NCBI GenBank assembly: GCA_963931865.1
Contig: OZ007517.1
Location: 5,593,707 to 5,657,706 of the forward strand
DNA length: 64,000 nucleotides
From: Axinella damicornis
Lineage: Eukaryota > Porifera > Demospongiae > Axinellida > Axinellidae
Direction of reading: 5' to 3'
Shown here: positions 39,434-49,660 of the stretch, in pieces
Numbering within the stretch: position 1 is the first letter of the stretch
Layout of the letters: each line of letters starts with the position of its first letter
The notes under the pieces: model-generated
The model's input: the letters and a program-made list of their open reading frames with translations, nothing else
Database searches by the model: none
Told to the model about the DNA's origin: nothing
Position numbers and translations under genes: made by a program

Positions 39434-40033
39434 CCCTTTACCCCCGATAGCGCCCGTATGCGCCCAATAATTAAGCGCCCGAAACTGGATTCCGGCTATT
39501 TATCGCCATAGCTACGCGATCGGACTTTGGATAAGTGATTTACGTGTCACAGGAAGTCGAGTGAAGCATAATTAGCTGTGGCTTTCCATAGGGACTTTCC
39601 CCACAAATCGCGTTAGAAGTTTACTTGTCGATCGATGTGTACTTAGTGACGGCATATTACAGCTTATATCGTACGATCAAGTTGTTGTATCGAGTTTGTA
39701 CAAGCCAGATATCTCACCCACACTGGATACCTACCGTTGCTGGGCCAGTCAGCCAACCTCTGCCGTGGTTTTGCCGTCATTCTCGAGAGCACGGCGACAA
39801 CCCGCGTTTCCACCGTTGTGTCTTTCCCAGGCCTCACTGTCAAGTCCCGTGACTACTTCAGGAACGAAGAAGGTTTGTTTTCAAGACAAATAAGTATAAC
39901 TATCAATACCTAAACTCAGCTATTTTACAAGATACAATGCCAATGAATCGATACAACACAAAATCGCCATTTTTCATTAGCTTTTGTGTAACCACGCGAT
40001 TAATTTCTGCGCATGCGCCTCGGGGGTATAGGG
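39434..40033. mobile_element. piggyBac-like non-autonomous element, 600 bp
   Basis: Flanked by TTAA (39430-39433 and 40034-40037). Ends CCCTTTACCCCCGATAGCGC and, inverted, CCCTATACCCCCGAGGCGCA. TTAA duplications and CCYT starts are the piggyBac hallmark. The internal ORFs (39625-39893) are unrecognised and no transposase is seen. Confidence 0.8.
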
Positions 40034-40435
40034 TTAAGCAGCTGCCATGTCCTCTGCATGATTCTAGCTGATACCAAGTCGTGCCGAGACACATCAAGTC
40101 TTTTAAAGACTCACTTGTTCAAATAGAATGAGCAAGGAGTAACTTAGAGATACCTATCAGAGGACCTTTGGGAAAAGGCAGGAAAGAGCTGAGCCTGGAC
40201 TTCTCCCCAGTTGTGGTGCTTTCAGATTTTGCGCTTTCAGATGTATCTGCTCATACTAACCTGTAATATAATAGGCGAAATGGGAGTAGGCGAAATGGGA
40301 GTAGGCAAAATGAGAGTAGGCGAAATGAGCCCAATTCCCAAAGTACAGGCGCATCTTGATACACTGTACCATACTAACCAAAGGGTAGTTACTTACGTAC
40401 CGCTCGTAGATGCGTTTGCGACCGGGATCAAGATG

Positions 40436-40520
40436 GAATCAAGCGATCCAGGCCTTTATTGGAGACGATCAAGCGATCAAGGCCTTTTTAGGAGACGATC
40501 AAGCGATCAAGATATCCTCA
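40436..40520. repeat. ~30-bp tandem repeat, related to 41,967-42,045
   Basis: GACGATCAAGCGATCAAGGC + CTTTTTTGGA-type units, two to three copies. The same unit recurs in the same orientation 1.5 kb downstream. Confidence 0.8.
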
Positions 40521-40530
40521 GAGTGACAGT

Positions 40531-41429
40531 GTATCAACGATCAAATACGTTTCTCAGCAAGTAGTTATACCTTGGTTCCATGCCCAGATCTCGAGCCAAA
40601 GTACGGGCACAAGATTTTATTGACCCCACCTTCCTTACCTTACCGTATACTGGCCGCTCACCCTTGGACCCCTCCACCGGACACGCTGAAGACGTACGGA
40701 GGTATACGAATCTCCATATACGTAGAGTTTCATGAGATCGTGAATGGAGTAGGAGTAGTGTGATGGACGTTCTCTCCTGTTTGCTGAAGATAGCCACAGT
40801 TGAAAGCGGCGGATGGTAACCTTCGAGAAAATCTACTTATCCTCTCCCAAGGCCTTGACTTGTTGCGCTATAAACCTCTGAAACAGGTGCGAGCTACACG
40901 GTATGCTGTAATTATTGGTGATGTTTGGATGTTTGAGCGAAGATATCCGGAGAACGGGAGCTGCACCATAGGAAGACTGGACCTGCACCATAGGATTGTC
41001 CATTCTCTGAGATATCTACAGGCCTCTATGGATTTTGATGGGTATGGTGAACATCTCATGAACCATACAAGTTATGGACATGATTGGATAGAGCAAACTC
41101 TGCAAAGATCAGTGTTGTCAAGGTGGTCTTTGGTATTGCGTTATGTGCTTGGAGCTACGAACCATCTCAATGTTTGATGTCTATATGTGACTTCGTCTCA
41201 CGAACCCCCCACCTGTGGACATGAAGTTGCAGTAGCAAGGATCGGTCTTTCAAGTGGTCAGTTTATGTTGGGTGACAACCCCACTACTCCAGGCATCTGA
41301 AGCCCTCCACCATACCCCGTCACATTGGCCATACCGTCTCCAGCCCAGATCCATGTCCAGACTAGACCCCGGCCGGGTTCACCCACCGAAGAACAGTCCA
41401 GCCGACTATTATTACTGCACAGTGACAGT
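40531..41429. other. Unassigned; one 125-codon ORF
   Basis: Plus ORF 40800-41177 (RYKPLKQVRATRYAVIIGDV inside) is open but matches nothing I know, and the start and context are unsupported. Confidence 0.3.
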
Positions 41430-41513
41430 TAGTCTCGTTCCCAGTTTTCCACGGCAGCATTTGTCGCTTTTGTACTGCAAATGACTGGGTGTAGAAGCCT
41501 GGGAACGAGGCTA
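41430..41513. mobile_element. TIR element, 84 bp
   Basis: TAGTCTCGTTCCCAGTTTTC and inverse (GCCTGGGAACGAGGCTA). Flanking 9-mers do not match. Confidence 0.75.
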
Positions 41514-41605
41514 AGTTGTTAGGAGTACTGTACATGTAAACACCAGTAAACCAATAATGTTTTATCACTAGCACCGCTGTATGTACTGATTGTGTATATT
41601 GCATG

Positions 41606-41697
41606 TAGCCTCGTTCCCATGCCAATTCCACGCCCAGCTTTACGTCACTAGCGCTGCAAGCGACGAAAAGCTGGGCGTGGGACTGGGAATGAGGCTA
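41606..41697. mobile_element. TIR element, 92 bp, 9-bp target duplication (8/9)
   Basis: TAGCCTCGTTCCCATGCC and inverse. TATTGCATG (41597-41605) and TATAGCATG (41698-41706) flank it. Arms extend through CACGCCCAGCTTT.CGTC around GCGCTGCAAGCG. Confidence 0.85.
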
Positions 41698-41966
41698 TAT
41701 AGCATGCTAACAAGCCTCATTCCCCAGCCCCGCCCCCGCCTAGCGCGAGCCCCTCCTTCATTTCTCACAAACTAACTTATCTTCCAAATTCCACCTCCTC
41801 AGCTAGGGCGTAGAACTTCACCCCTCTACACATAAAAGGGGCTGGCCACTGTGGCCGTCATTTTGCGAACATAAAATTACGACAACAACGTTGTGAGCTT
41901 TGAACATGGATAATGCACACTAACGTGTATATCCATGCCTTTGAATCAAGTGACCAAGAGCTGCTG

Positions 41967-42045
41967 TAGACACGATCAAGCGATCAAGGCCTTTTTTGGA
42001 GACGATCAAGCGATCAAGGACGATTTTCACCGATCAAGATTCTTG
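41967..42045. repeat. ~30-bp tandem repeat, second site
   Basis: CACGATCAAGCGATCAAGGC and GACGATCAAGCGATCAAGGA; see 40436-40520. It is followed at 42057-42096 by a lone TAGTCTCGCGGGCC-family arm. Confidence 0.8.
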
Positions 42046-42270
42046 ATACCGGTCCCCGTAGTGGGTGTGGCGAGAGGCTGGCCCGCGAGACTAGCAAACG
42101 CTTCTACGGGCCGTATGTAAGTGACTACCCCTTGCTAACCCATCAAGTTTCTATTTGAAGCACATCCAGTGTAAACCTGTACAAAGCTGTACAGTACCGC
42201 TAACAACTCACCAGTTGGAGTAGATACACGCTTTTACAGCCTTTGTCCAGTTGATGTCTGTCACGTTAAT

Positions 42271-42385
42271 TTTGGTCCGGGGTAAAAAATGGTCCGGGGG
42301 GACCAAAATTGCTTACAAAAGCGGTCCCCCCCGGACCGCTATTGCTGTAAATTTTGGTCCGCGTTGAACAATTTCGGTCCTACAC
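42271..42385. repeat. Left subterminal GGTCC repeats of the Ginger-like element
   Basis: Five GGTCC/GGACC sites in about 110 bases, including the palindromes GGTCCGGGGGGACC and GGTCCCCCCGGACC spaced by AAAATTGCTTACAAAAGC. A mirrored array lies at the right end. Candidate transposase-binding sites (inference). Confidence 0.85.
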
Positions 42386-42460
42386 GCATGCGTACTGTGT
42401 AATGAGGTTAAAGTTCTTTGCGAAGTGCGAATTTGTTATAGTGGAAGAAGCAGCGACATC

Positions 42461-45400
42461 ATGCAGGAGGAAGAAGATCTAGTGGAGAAGGCATATTTGT
42501 ATCTAACAGAACATCGATACCCCGACGGTTGCAGTAAAAACGAAAAGAGAATCATCCGAAGGAAGACATCGAAGTTTCTTGTTCGTGATGGTGACCTTCT
42601 CTACAAGAAAACTGTACAGGGAAGCAACGGAAAGAAGGTGCAGCAGCATTTCTTCATAAATTATTAAATGTTAGTATTATTTGTAGACTTTGCATAGGTT
42701 GGCTACGGTAGAATTAGCCTCGTTGTCAGGCCCCGCCCATCTGCATACTGCACACAAGTACATGTATATACAAGTGCGAAAACTGGGCGGGGTCTTGGAA
42801 CGAGGCATACCTTTCTGAGAATTTTACACCAAGGCTGTCGTAATGTACATGACAACTACATTTTACGCCACTGAAGTTGGCGTTACATAAAGGGTACTTC
42901 AACACCATTGAACTAAACTGATGAGGTTGCCCCTGATGTGCTTAAATGACAATTGACTCAGATGGACAATGATTGATGGTTAGTCTAGTCATATCGAGCT
43001 AGACCAATTCTCTCGGAAGCGAGAGAATTGGTCTAGCTCGATAGACTATGGTTAGTCCCATTCCCTTTGTGTAGCCTGCACTTAGTCTAACTGCTAGACC
43101 CTCTTCTCCATCTGGAAATGGATGAGAATGAAGGAGTTCGGTACAGCTATACAACTTCCTTTTGTGCGCCACAGCTTTGATATGTTGTTCACACAACTCC
43201 TGATCATGAGCCGTCTATGAAGCATTATGGCTTCATTACATCATGCAACAAGAAACCATGCAGTTAAGAAGTTTTACCGTTAAAACAGAAGTATGTATGA
43301 TCTATTGGCTGCAGGAAGAGGTACTGATCAGGTACATTCAGTCACGAGAGGAGCAGCTGCGGATTCTTCGTGCGTGCCACTCTGACCCAACAGCAGGTCA
43401 CCTCGGGTTTCGGAAGACGTTGGCACGCATATTGGAAAGATTTGCTTGGAAAGGCGTAGTGAAAGACTGCCAAGAGCTGGTAAGACAATAAGTGGGTTAG
43501 TGTGACATTACAGCTTTTGGAATATACTTGTACAATTATCATACATTATAGGTAGCAAGGTGTGATCTCTGCCAGCGGGTAAATGGCAAGCTGGCGCTTG
43601 TGCGGCCTGAGCTACATCCCGTTCCCGTGAAGAGCCCCTGGCACCACCTTGGGATTGATTATGTAGGGCCCCTCGCCTACCCATCTCCCTCCGGCAATCG
43701 ATACATTTTGACGTGCAGTGATTATTGCACCAAATGGGTGGAGGCATTTGCAACACCGGATAAGAGTGCCCCCCAAACAGCACTGACACTGTTCAAGGTT
43801 AGCAGCACATACACTCTTACATACTGTGTGCAAGCTGTATTTTATGGAACCCGCCACGACTCCTTCATAGCTCTTCATGAGAATGGGTCTACCCAGAGTA
43901 GTCACCAGTGACCAAGGCTCTGAGTTTCGAAACAAGCTGAACAAGGAGTTCATGGCACTCCTCAATATCCAACACCGTTTGACAACAGCATACCACCCAC
44001 AGGTAAAACATGAGCATGGTGGTGACTATACATAATCTAGGGGGGTTCCATCAACCTGGCTACAGGCCTGTTGTATGCAGTAATCATGGATGTTTATTTT
44101 GTTTTAAAACTAGGCTAACGGTCTTGACGAGCGGTTCAATCAGACTGTGCAGAACATGCTTGTCAAGTTTGTCAAGGAGAAGAAGGATAGCTGGGAGCAT
44201 TTCCTGGACACGTGTGTATTTGCATACAACACTGCACGACACGAATCAACCCACTACTCCCCGTTCGAGCTGATGTTCGGAAGGAAGGCAGTGCTACCTA
44301 TTGAGTTGGACAACAAGCATCCAGAAGACATACTCGAGGAGTTTGAACAAGCTCCAGACCTGTCACCATCCCAGGTGGATTACAGCAGAAATTTAAACCA
44401 ACAGTAGTTTAGCAATTATTGCACTGTTCCTTTCCTTTCCCAGGTGGACAGGAAAGCCTTTCAGAACAGAGAGGTCCTTGAAATGGCAAAGTCCAACATT
44501 GCTGCTGCACAAAAGAAACAGAAGGAGCACTACGACAGGAAGCACAGCAAACCAGGTGCGTACCAGGCTGGAACCAAAGTGCTGATGAGAGACTTCACCA
44601 GGAAGAAGCGCAAAGGAGGGAAAATGGATCCAAAGTGGCGTGGACCATACAGCATCACCAAGTGTCTCGGCAAGGGACTGTACATGCTGAAGGCTGTTGA
44701 CAACCCACATGTGGTAGTGTCCAGAGTCAATGGTGCCCACATAAAACCTTACAGTACACCTCCTCCGAGCCCAACGAACAAAGTGAGTACAACAGTTATG
44801 CACTCTTCTCCTTGTAATTCCTGTATTAGTCAACAGATGTCTGAGTGGTGGTCATGCTGTTTATACATATTGTACATATTGTACATGTGTGGTGGCTTGT
44901 AACTTGTATTTTAGTGTGTGCACTTGTGTGTTCACTTCATCATGCAGGAAAGTTCATCAGAGGAGAGCTCAATGGAGGAGGATAGTTCTGAGATGTTACC
45001 ATCACCTGAGAGCTCATGGTCTCGGCCAGACTCTATATCTCCACTCCCTCCACCCCTCCACCTCCTTACCAATCCGTCTCCAAATCCATTGAGGTAGCTA
45101 CATTATCGATTTTCTAAGTAACTGTCCCCATAATCCATAATAAACTTCTCCTTTAGGTTGAAGAAGCCTCCTCCTGTCAACTCCATTCCTCCACATCCTG
45201 AATTCAAGCCTCATCCCAAGCCTAGATTACTGCCCCCACATGTCTGTCCTCAGCCCAAACCCAGACAACAGATCCCTCCTCAGCCCAAACCCAGACAACA
45301 GCTCCCTCCTCGGCCCAAACCCAGACAACAGCTCCCTCCCCCATCCGATTGCACGTTGTCTAGAGAAATTCCCAGACGACTGCCCCTCAACCCTCCTTGT

Positions 45401-45959
45401 GTCTTCAATACATCTCATCAAGGTGCAGTTTGCATAGAACTCGTCATCTTATACAACATGGATATTGGTCCGGCAGGAAGTACATACCGGTGTCTTCAAA
45501 TTCCGCACCTGACCTGGCCTTAACTCATATCCCTACTTCCTGCCGGACCAATAACCACTGTTTCTTATAATTGACTTAGTTGAGTAAGCTGCAGTGAAAG
45601 GGTTAACTTACAACTACTGTATTTCCTCTTTTCAGGAGAATTGCTCCTTTGGAATGAGGACTCTGTTCTGCCACCTGGAGGTGTGACATCAAGCACACAA
45701 ATCGTGGAAGGGGGATTCTACCCTGCTTTCTTCCCTGATCCAAGTGTCATTCTGTCACCAATTCGGTGCTCCGGATCAGAGTCTGAGTCCTCTAAGTCCA
45801 AGGTATAGTTGAAACGTTACACTTTGTTCACCAGTACTGGTAAAACAGCTCGTGGGTTTCTTCTTCTAAGGTTGCCACTACACAACCCACTGACGTTCCT
45901 CACCTGGATCCGGAGTCTGAGACACAGCACAGCAGAGGGGAAAACACAAGAACAGGTAT

Positions 45960-46005
<46 letters not shown>

Positions 46006-47812
46006 GGTGTTGAGGGGAGGTGTGTGAAACCTGCTATACTGTATGTGTGTGCTGAGGGTGTAGGGTGTGTCGGTGTTGAACACCTGCTCGATCCCAGCCA
46101 TGTGCTGAGTTGCATGTGTATATAGTGCACTCTCTTATTCGTTTTGTAGTCATGTTGATCAAGATTTTGTGTATATACCCTGCTCGCACTATGCTGTAGT
46201 GCATGTAACTTCAACACTTATGAGAGATGATGGAGCAAGTGATTATTTGATTTAGTGAACTGCATGTGCATGCAAAACCACATTCTTCCCTTATAATTGC
46301 TCCATCCCTCCTCTTCCCTTGAAATGATGTTCCTGTTGTTCACATTAGGGAGGAAGCGACCACTACCACTTGACCATAGTGCAGCCTATCTGAGGGATGA
46401 AAAGAGAAGGAAAAGGAGGAGAGGAAGTGACAATGGTAGCAATTCTGAAGAGGATCACAGCCCCTCCCTCCCACAGCCACCACTGCCAGCCACAGCCCCC
46501 TCCCTCCCACCTCATCCCTCCTTGAAGGTAACAGTGCTAATTATTATATAGTTGTTGTGCATAGAATTTTGCATGGAGACTGGTATAACAGTAAGCTTGT
46601 GGGCTTCTTCTAAGGTTGCCACTACCCAGTCCACTACCTCCAAGGCTGCCACTACCCAGTCCACTACCTCCAAGGCTGCCACTACCCAGTCCACTACCTC
46701 CAAGGCTGCCACTACCCGGTCTACCACCTCCAAGGCTGCCACTACCCGGTCTACCACCTCCAAGGCTGCCACTACCCGGTCTACCACCTCCAAGGCTGCC
46801 ACTACCCGGTCTACCACCTCCAAGGCTGCCACTACCCGGTCTACTACCTCCAAGGCTGCCACTACCGGTACCACAGCAAATAGCCCTGTCAAAGCCCTTG
46901 CTTTCAAGCAGAGAGAGACTCTGAGGCAGAAAAATAAAGCAAGCAATCCTGTTCATGAAGTCCATGTAATTGACCTGACTACCACAACACTACCAGCTGC
47001 TCCGCAGCCACCACTGTGGATGCCCACATTGACTGTTGAAGATGAGAAGGTGCTGCTAGATGGAGGGTGGCTGTCTGACCGTTTAGTTAATGCAGGTCAG
47101 CGTCTGATACAGCAAGCACATTCGTGTGTGAGTGGGATGCAGAATGTTGCCTTGGGCCACACCCTTGCATTTGATGTGATGCGAGGAGAGTTTGTGCAGG
47201 TGTTGCACACCGGTAAAGGGCACTGGGTTGCAATATCAACCATCGGGTGTCAAGCTGCTGAAGTTGACATATTTGACAGCATGTGTCCTGTACTCACTGG
47301 TGCCTTGCAGAGGCAGATAGCTGCCTTATTGTGTACCCAGCACAATGCCATCACAGTCAGGTACGTTGATGCCTGCTCATCCACTCACTCTAGACACACT
47401 AACTAACCTTCCTGCTTTCTTCTACTCTTGCAGATACAGAAAGTGCCAACTACAGGATGGATCTGCTGACTGTGGTCTATTTGCCTTGGCATTTGCAGCG
47501 GTGTTGGCTGCAGGTGGACACCCCAGTGCCTACCTCTTTCACCAGCAGGCAATGAGAAAGCATCTTCACCAGTGCCTCACCTTGAACAGATTTTCTCCTT
47601 TCCCTACAAGGAGAATCGGGAGGGAGAACAGAAAGGCGGCAAGGATTAGTCAGCCTGTCCATGTGTACTGCACCTGCAGGATGCCTGCAAGTTTTGGCAA
47701 CCAGATGATTCAATGTGGAAAGTGCCATAGGTGGTACCACCTGGATCTATGTGTGGTTGTCAGTGAACAAGCAACTAAAGCTAAATCCCAGTGGTTTTGT
47801 AGTACTTGCTAG
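42461..47812 (+). CDS. Ginger-like transposase: integrase + Ulp1 protease + PHD finger, 13 exons
   Basis: Proposed exons: 42461-42637, 43315-43479, 43552-43797, 43871-44002, 44114-44374, 44444-44782, 44948-45093, 45157-45422, 45636-45802, 45871-45955, 46349-46527, 46615-47360, 47434-47812. All have GT..AG introns, and they sum to 1,095 codons plus stop with every join in phase. Domains: H2C2 finger (HSDPTAGHLG, CDLC, about 80-121); DDE core D150 (GIDYVGP), D210 (TSDQGSEF), E246 (LDERFNQT), spacing DD35E; GPY/F at 394-396; Pro-rich KPRQQLPP repeats (exon 8); eight AATTxSTTSK repeats (exon 12); Ulp1-type C48 protease H924, D942, Q977, C983; PHD finger (YCTCRMP ... MIQCGKC, WYHL, WFCSTC) to the end. 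No stop or frameshift was seen, so the gene may be functional. The integrase would cut and join the element ends; the protease may remove SUMO or ubiquitin-like modifiers, and the PHD finger may read histone tails (family inference). Exon 1's donor is the weakest join. Confidence 0.9.
42716..42805. mobile_element. Short TIR element in Ginger intron 1
   Basis: TAGCCTCGTTGTCAGGCCCC and inverse (GGGGTCTTGGAACGAGGCA), with CGCCCA..TGGGCG arms. No matching 9-bp flanks. Confidence 0.7.
42992..43041. repeat. Perfect hairpin in Ginger intron 1
   Basis: ATCGAGCTAGACCAATTCTC continues into a GGAAGC loop and returns as the exact inverse. TAGTC/GACTA extend the symmetry outward. Confidence 0.9.
45461..45552. 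mobile_element. TA-flanked MITE in a Ginger intron
   Basis: TTGGTCCGGCAGGAAGTA and its exact inverse, with TA on both sides, between exons 8 and 9. Confidence 0.8.
45960..46005. repeat. (TG)n followed by a G-run in a Ginger intron
   Basis: TGTGTGTGTG then about 30 consecutive G. A likely site of sequencing length error, but intronic. Confidence 0.9.
46615..46870 (+). repeat. 30-bp coding tandem repeats, eight AATTxSTTSK units
   Basis: Three Gln-type units, then five Arg-type units, then AATTGTTANS. They form a Thr/Ser-rich linker between integrase and protease. Confidence 0.95.
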
Positions 47813-48035
47813 CTAAGCCCTTACCTTACTATTCACATTATTATATCATTGACATTGCTATTTTATTGTTATTACTAAACATTCTATACAGCTGTTGTCT
47901 CCACTATTCAGGCTCCCAGTTAGTGGGGGGGAGGGAAGATAGTAGGCTAGCCTCTGCTAACGAAAAGTTAGTAAGCTAGTTATATATAATGATTTACTTA
48001 CCTTGCTCAGCATATAGCTAGAGTCCATGTACATG

Positions 48036-48225
48036 TAGCTAGGACCAAATTTGTTGTCTTTCAAAAACAGTCCCACCTGGGACCAAAATTGACAGGGTAG
48101 GACCAAATTTGTTGTACAAAAACGGTCCGGGGGGACCTAAATTGCCAAGCAAAAATGGTCCGGGGGACCGAAATTGACAAGCAAAAATGGTCCGGGGGAC
48201 CAACTCTGACGGGGACCGATTTTGC
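48036..48225. repeat. Right subterminal GGTCC repeats of the Ginger-like element
   Basis: Three to four units of about 32 bp (AAAAATGGTCCGGGGGACC, then AAATTGACAAGC), mirroring 42271-42385. Confidence 0.88.
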
Positions 48226-48735
48226 CATGACATGTCTTCTTTCTTCGGCCAGTCAGTGAGATTGCAACGCAGAATGCCGGCATGCCATGCAAAACCTGGA
48301 CTCTGGACTTTGGAGTGGACCGTGGACTGGACTCTGGACTGCATTTTGGACTGGATTTTGGACTGGATTTTGGACTGGATATTGGACTTGACTTCGTACG
48401 CATGGCCCAGAAGGCATGTCAGGGGTCGCTAGATCTGCCTCAGTGGATGCCTATGGGAACTTAAGTAAGTGGGGACGATGTGGAGTAGCTACCCTGAGAT
48501 CTGCTGGTGGAGGCTGGGGCTCTATCATACAGGATTATTTTTGCTGGGGGCAAATATCGGCAATCTGGTCGTTCCTGGCATGTAGAACAGAGTGTGTGCC
48601 GTCGATTGTTATGCAGTTTGCTGTCTGGGTGAGCCACGAGACTGATTTCGTGTCTGTGATGATGACGTTGTGTAAGTTCTCTGCTGACGATGGGCTCTCT
48701 TTCTACGGATATCAGACAAATTTATCAGAACCATG

Positions 48736-49660
48736 GTCACTGTATGGCTCTGAAATCTGGCACATCTCTAAGTCTGAATGCCTAATGCTGGAGCGCATCC
48801 ACAGGAAAATCCTCAGGACAATCCAAGGTCTCCCTATTCGCTGCCCAAGTAAGGCCCTCACTAGCCTCCTCGGTTCCCGAGACATCTCCTCTCTCATCTC
48901 CCAGCATCAGCTCACCTTTATTAACTCCATTGCGTCTATGTCCCCCGATGACCTACCCAGGCAGCTACTGGCAGCCCGCTTAGCAACCTCTCCCACCTCA
49001 GGTGTTATCCCCACATGGAACCATCTCCTGGATGATCTCCACCTCCCATCCCTAGCCGAGCTCTTTGACAACCCTAGGCCAAAGGACATGTGGAAGAACT
49101 CTATAAAGCGTCTCCTTAACATCGAGCATTACATCTCCCTTACTGACCACTGCGACGACTACCTCATTGGTAGCTGTAGCCATACTTATGGCAAGCCCGC
49201 CAAGCACTGGTCGATAACCATTGACCGCAAGGCCACCAGTAAGTGCAATTTTAGAATCAGGATGCTGGTGGGGTGTGACGGATTGGAGCTGGACGCCTCG
49301 AGGTTCAGGACCAGACGGACCTCCTCATCACCCTCCTGCAAGCTTTGCCACTCAGCGCCCGAAGGCCCCACCCATTTCATTTTGCGGTGCCCCTCCCTCG
49401 CTCTCCGACGCTCAGAACTTCTATCTGACTGCCCCGACAATATAGCACCTCATATCCCGGATCCCTCCGTTGATCCAGACGGTTTCACTGACGTCATGAC
49501 GGGCGTTGAATGGATCCCTGACAAGGCCACCCAAATTTTCATCATTGACTTTATTGCCCAACTACGGAACTGCAGGAACGAACTCCTACTGCACTCGCAA
49601 CATCAATAGCCCAACTCGGGATACTCTCCTACTAAGGAGGTTACAAAGAAGAAGAAGAAG
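48736..49660 (+). mobile_element. 5'-truncated LINE, second copy
   Basis: Inserted after GGTCAC in the host repeat and ending in (AAG)n at 49648-49660. The uninterrupted repeat at 23,230 reads GGTCACTTCATGGAAGTGG, so two or three target bases (TTC) were lost and no target duplication formed. Confidence 0.9.
48737..49609 (+). pseudogene. LINE ORF2 C-terminal region, 5'-truncated
   Basis: An open frame with YGSEIWHISKSECLMLERIH at the start and FRIRMLVGCDGLELDASRFR, then CKLCHSAPEGPTHFILRC near the end: the same family as the 8.6-10.1 kb copy but clearly diverged. Reverse-transcriptase motifs are absent because of truncation. No internal stop, so the insertion is not very old. The frame also reads upstream into the host repeat by chance. 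Confidence 0.9.

Larger units (their letters stand above)
38104..40330. mobile_element. Composite element of ~2.2 kb with 15-bp iterated TIRs
   Basis: The left end has CTCATTTCGCCTACTCTC iterations (38109-38200). The right end has the inverse iterated (AGTAGGCGAAATGGG, 40274-40327). Two other elements sit inside (38476-39149 and 39434-40033), and a GTCTCGGCAC/GTGCCGAGAC inverted pair (38264, 40079) may mark a further layer. No transposase recognised. Target duplication not clear. Confidence 0.6.
42259..48232 (+). mobile_element. Ginger-like DNA transposon, complete, 5,974 bp
   Basis: The left end TGTCACGTTAATTTTGGTCC and the right end, read inverted, TGTCATGGCAAAATCGGTCC match at 14 of 20. 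Both flanks carry TGTC (42255-42258, 48233-48236), a 4-bp target duplication. TGT...ACA ends, a 4-bp duplication and an intron-bearing gypsy-integrase-like transposase are the definition of Ginger elements, which are DNA transposons related to LTR-element integrases. There are no LTRs and no reverse transcriptase. The interior is one spliced gene in the same direction. Short MITEs occupy some introns (42716-42805, 45461-45552). Confidence 0.92.

Noticed and set aside
43315..44782. Ty3/gypsy LTR retrotransposon integrase
   Set aside because: No LTRs, no reverse transcriptase or Gag, introns between the catalytic residues, short TIRs and a 4-bp duplication: a DNA transposon of Ginger type fits better.
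46512..46965. Minus-strand ORFs with VVAALEVVDR or GSLGGGRPGS repeats
   Set aside because: Antisense shadows of the 30-bp coding repeats in Ginger exon 12.
48416..48735. N-terminal extension of the LINE ORF into 48,416-48,735
   Set aside because: This part matches the TGGACT repeat at 22.9-23.25 kb, so it is host repeat read through by chance.
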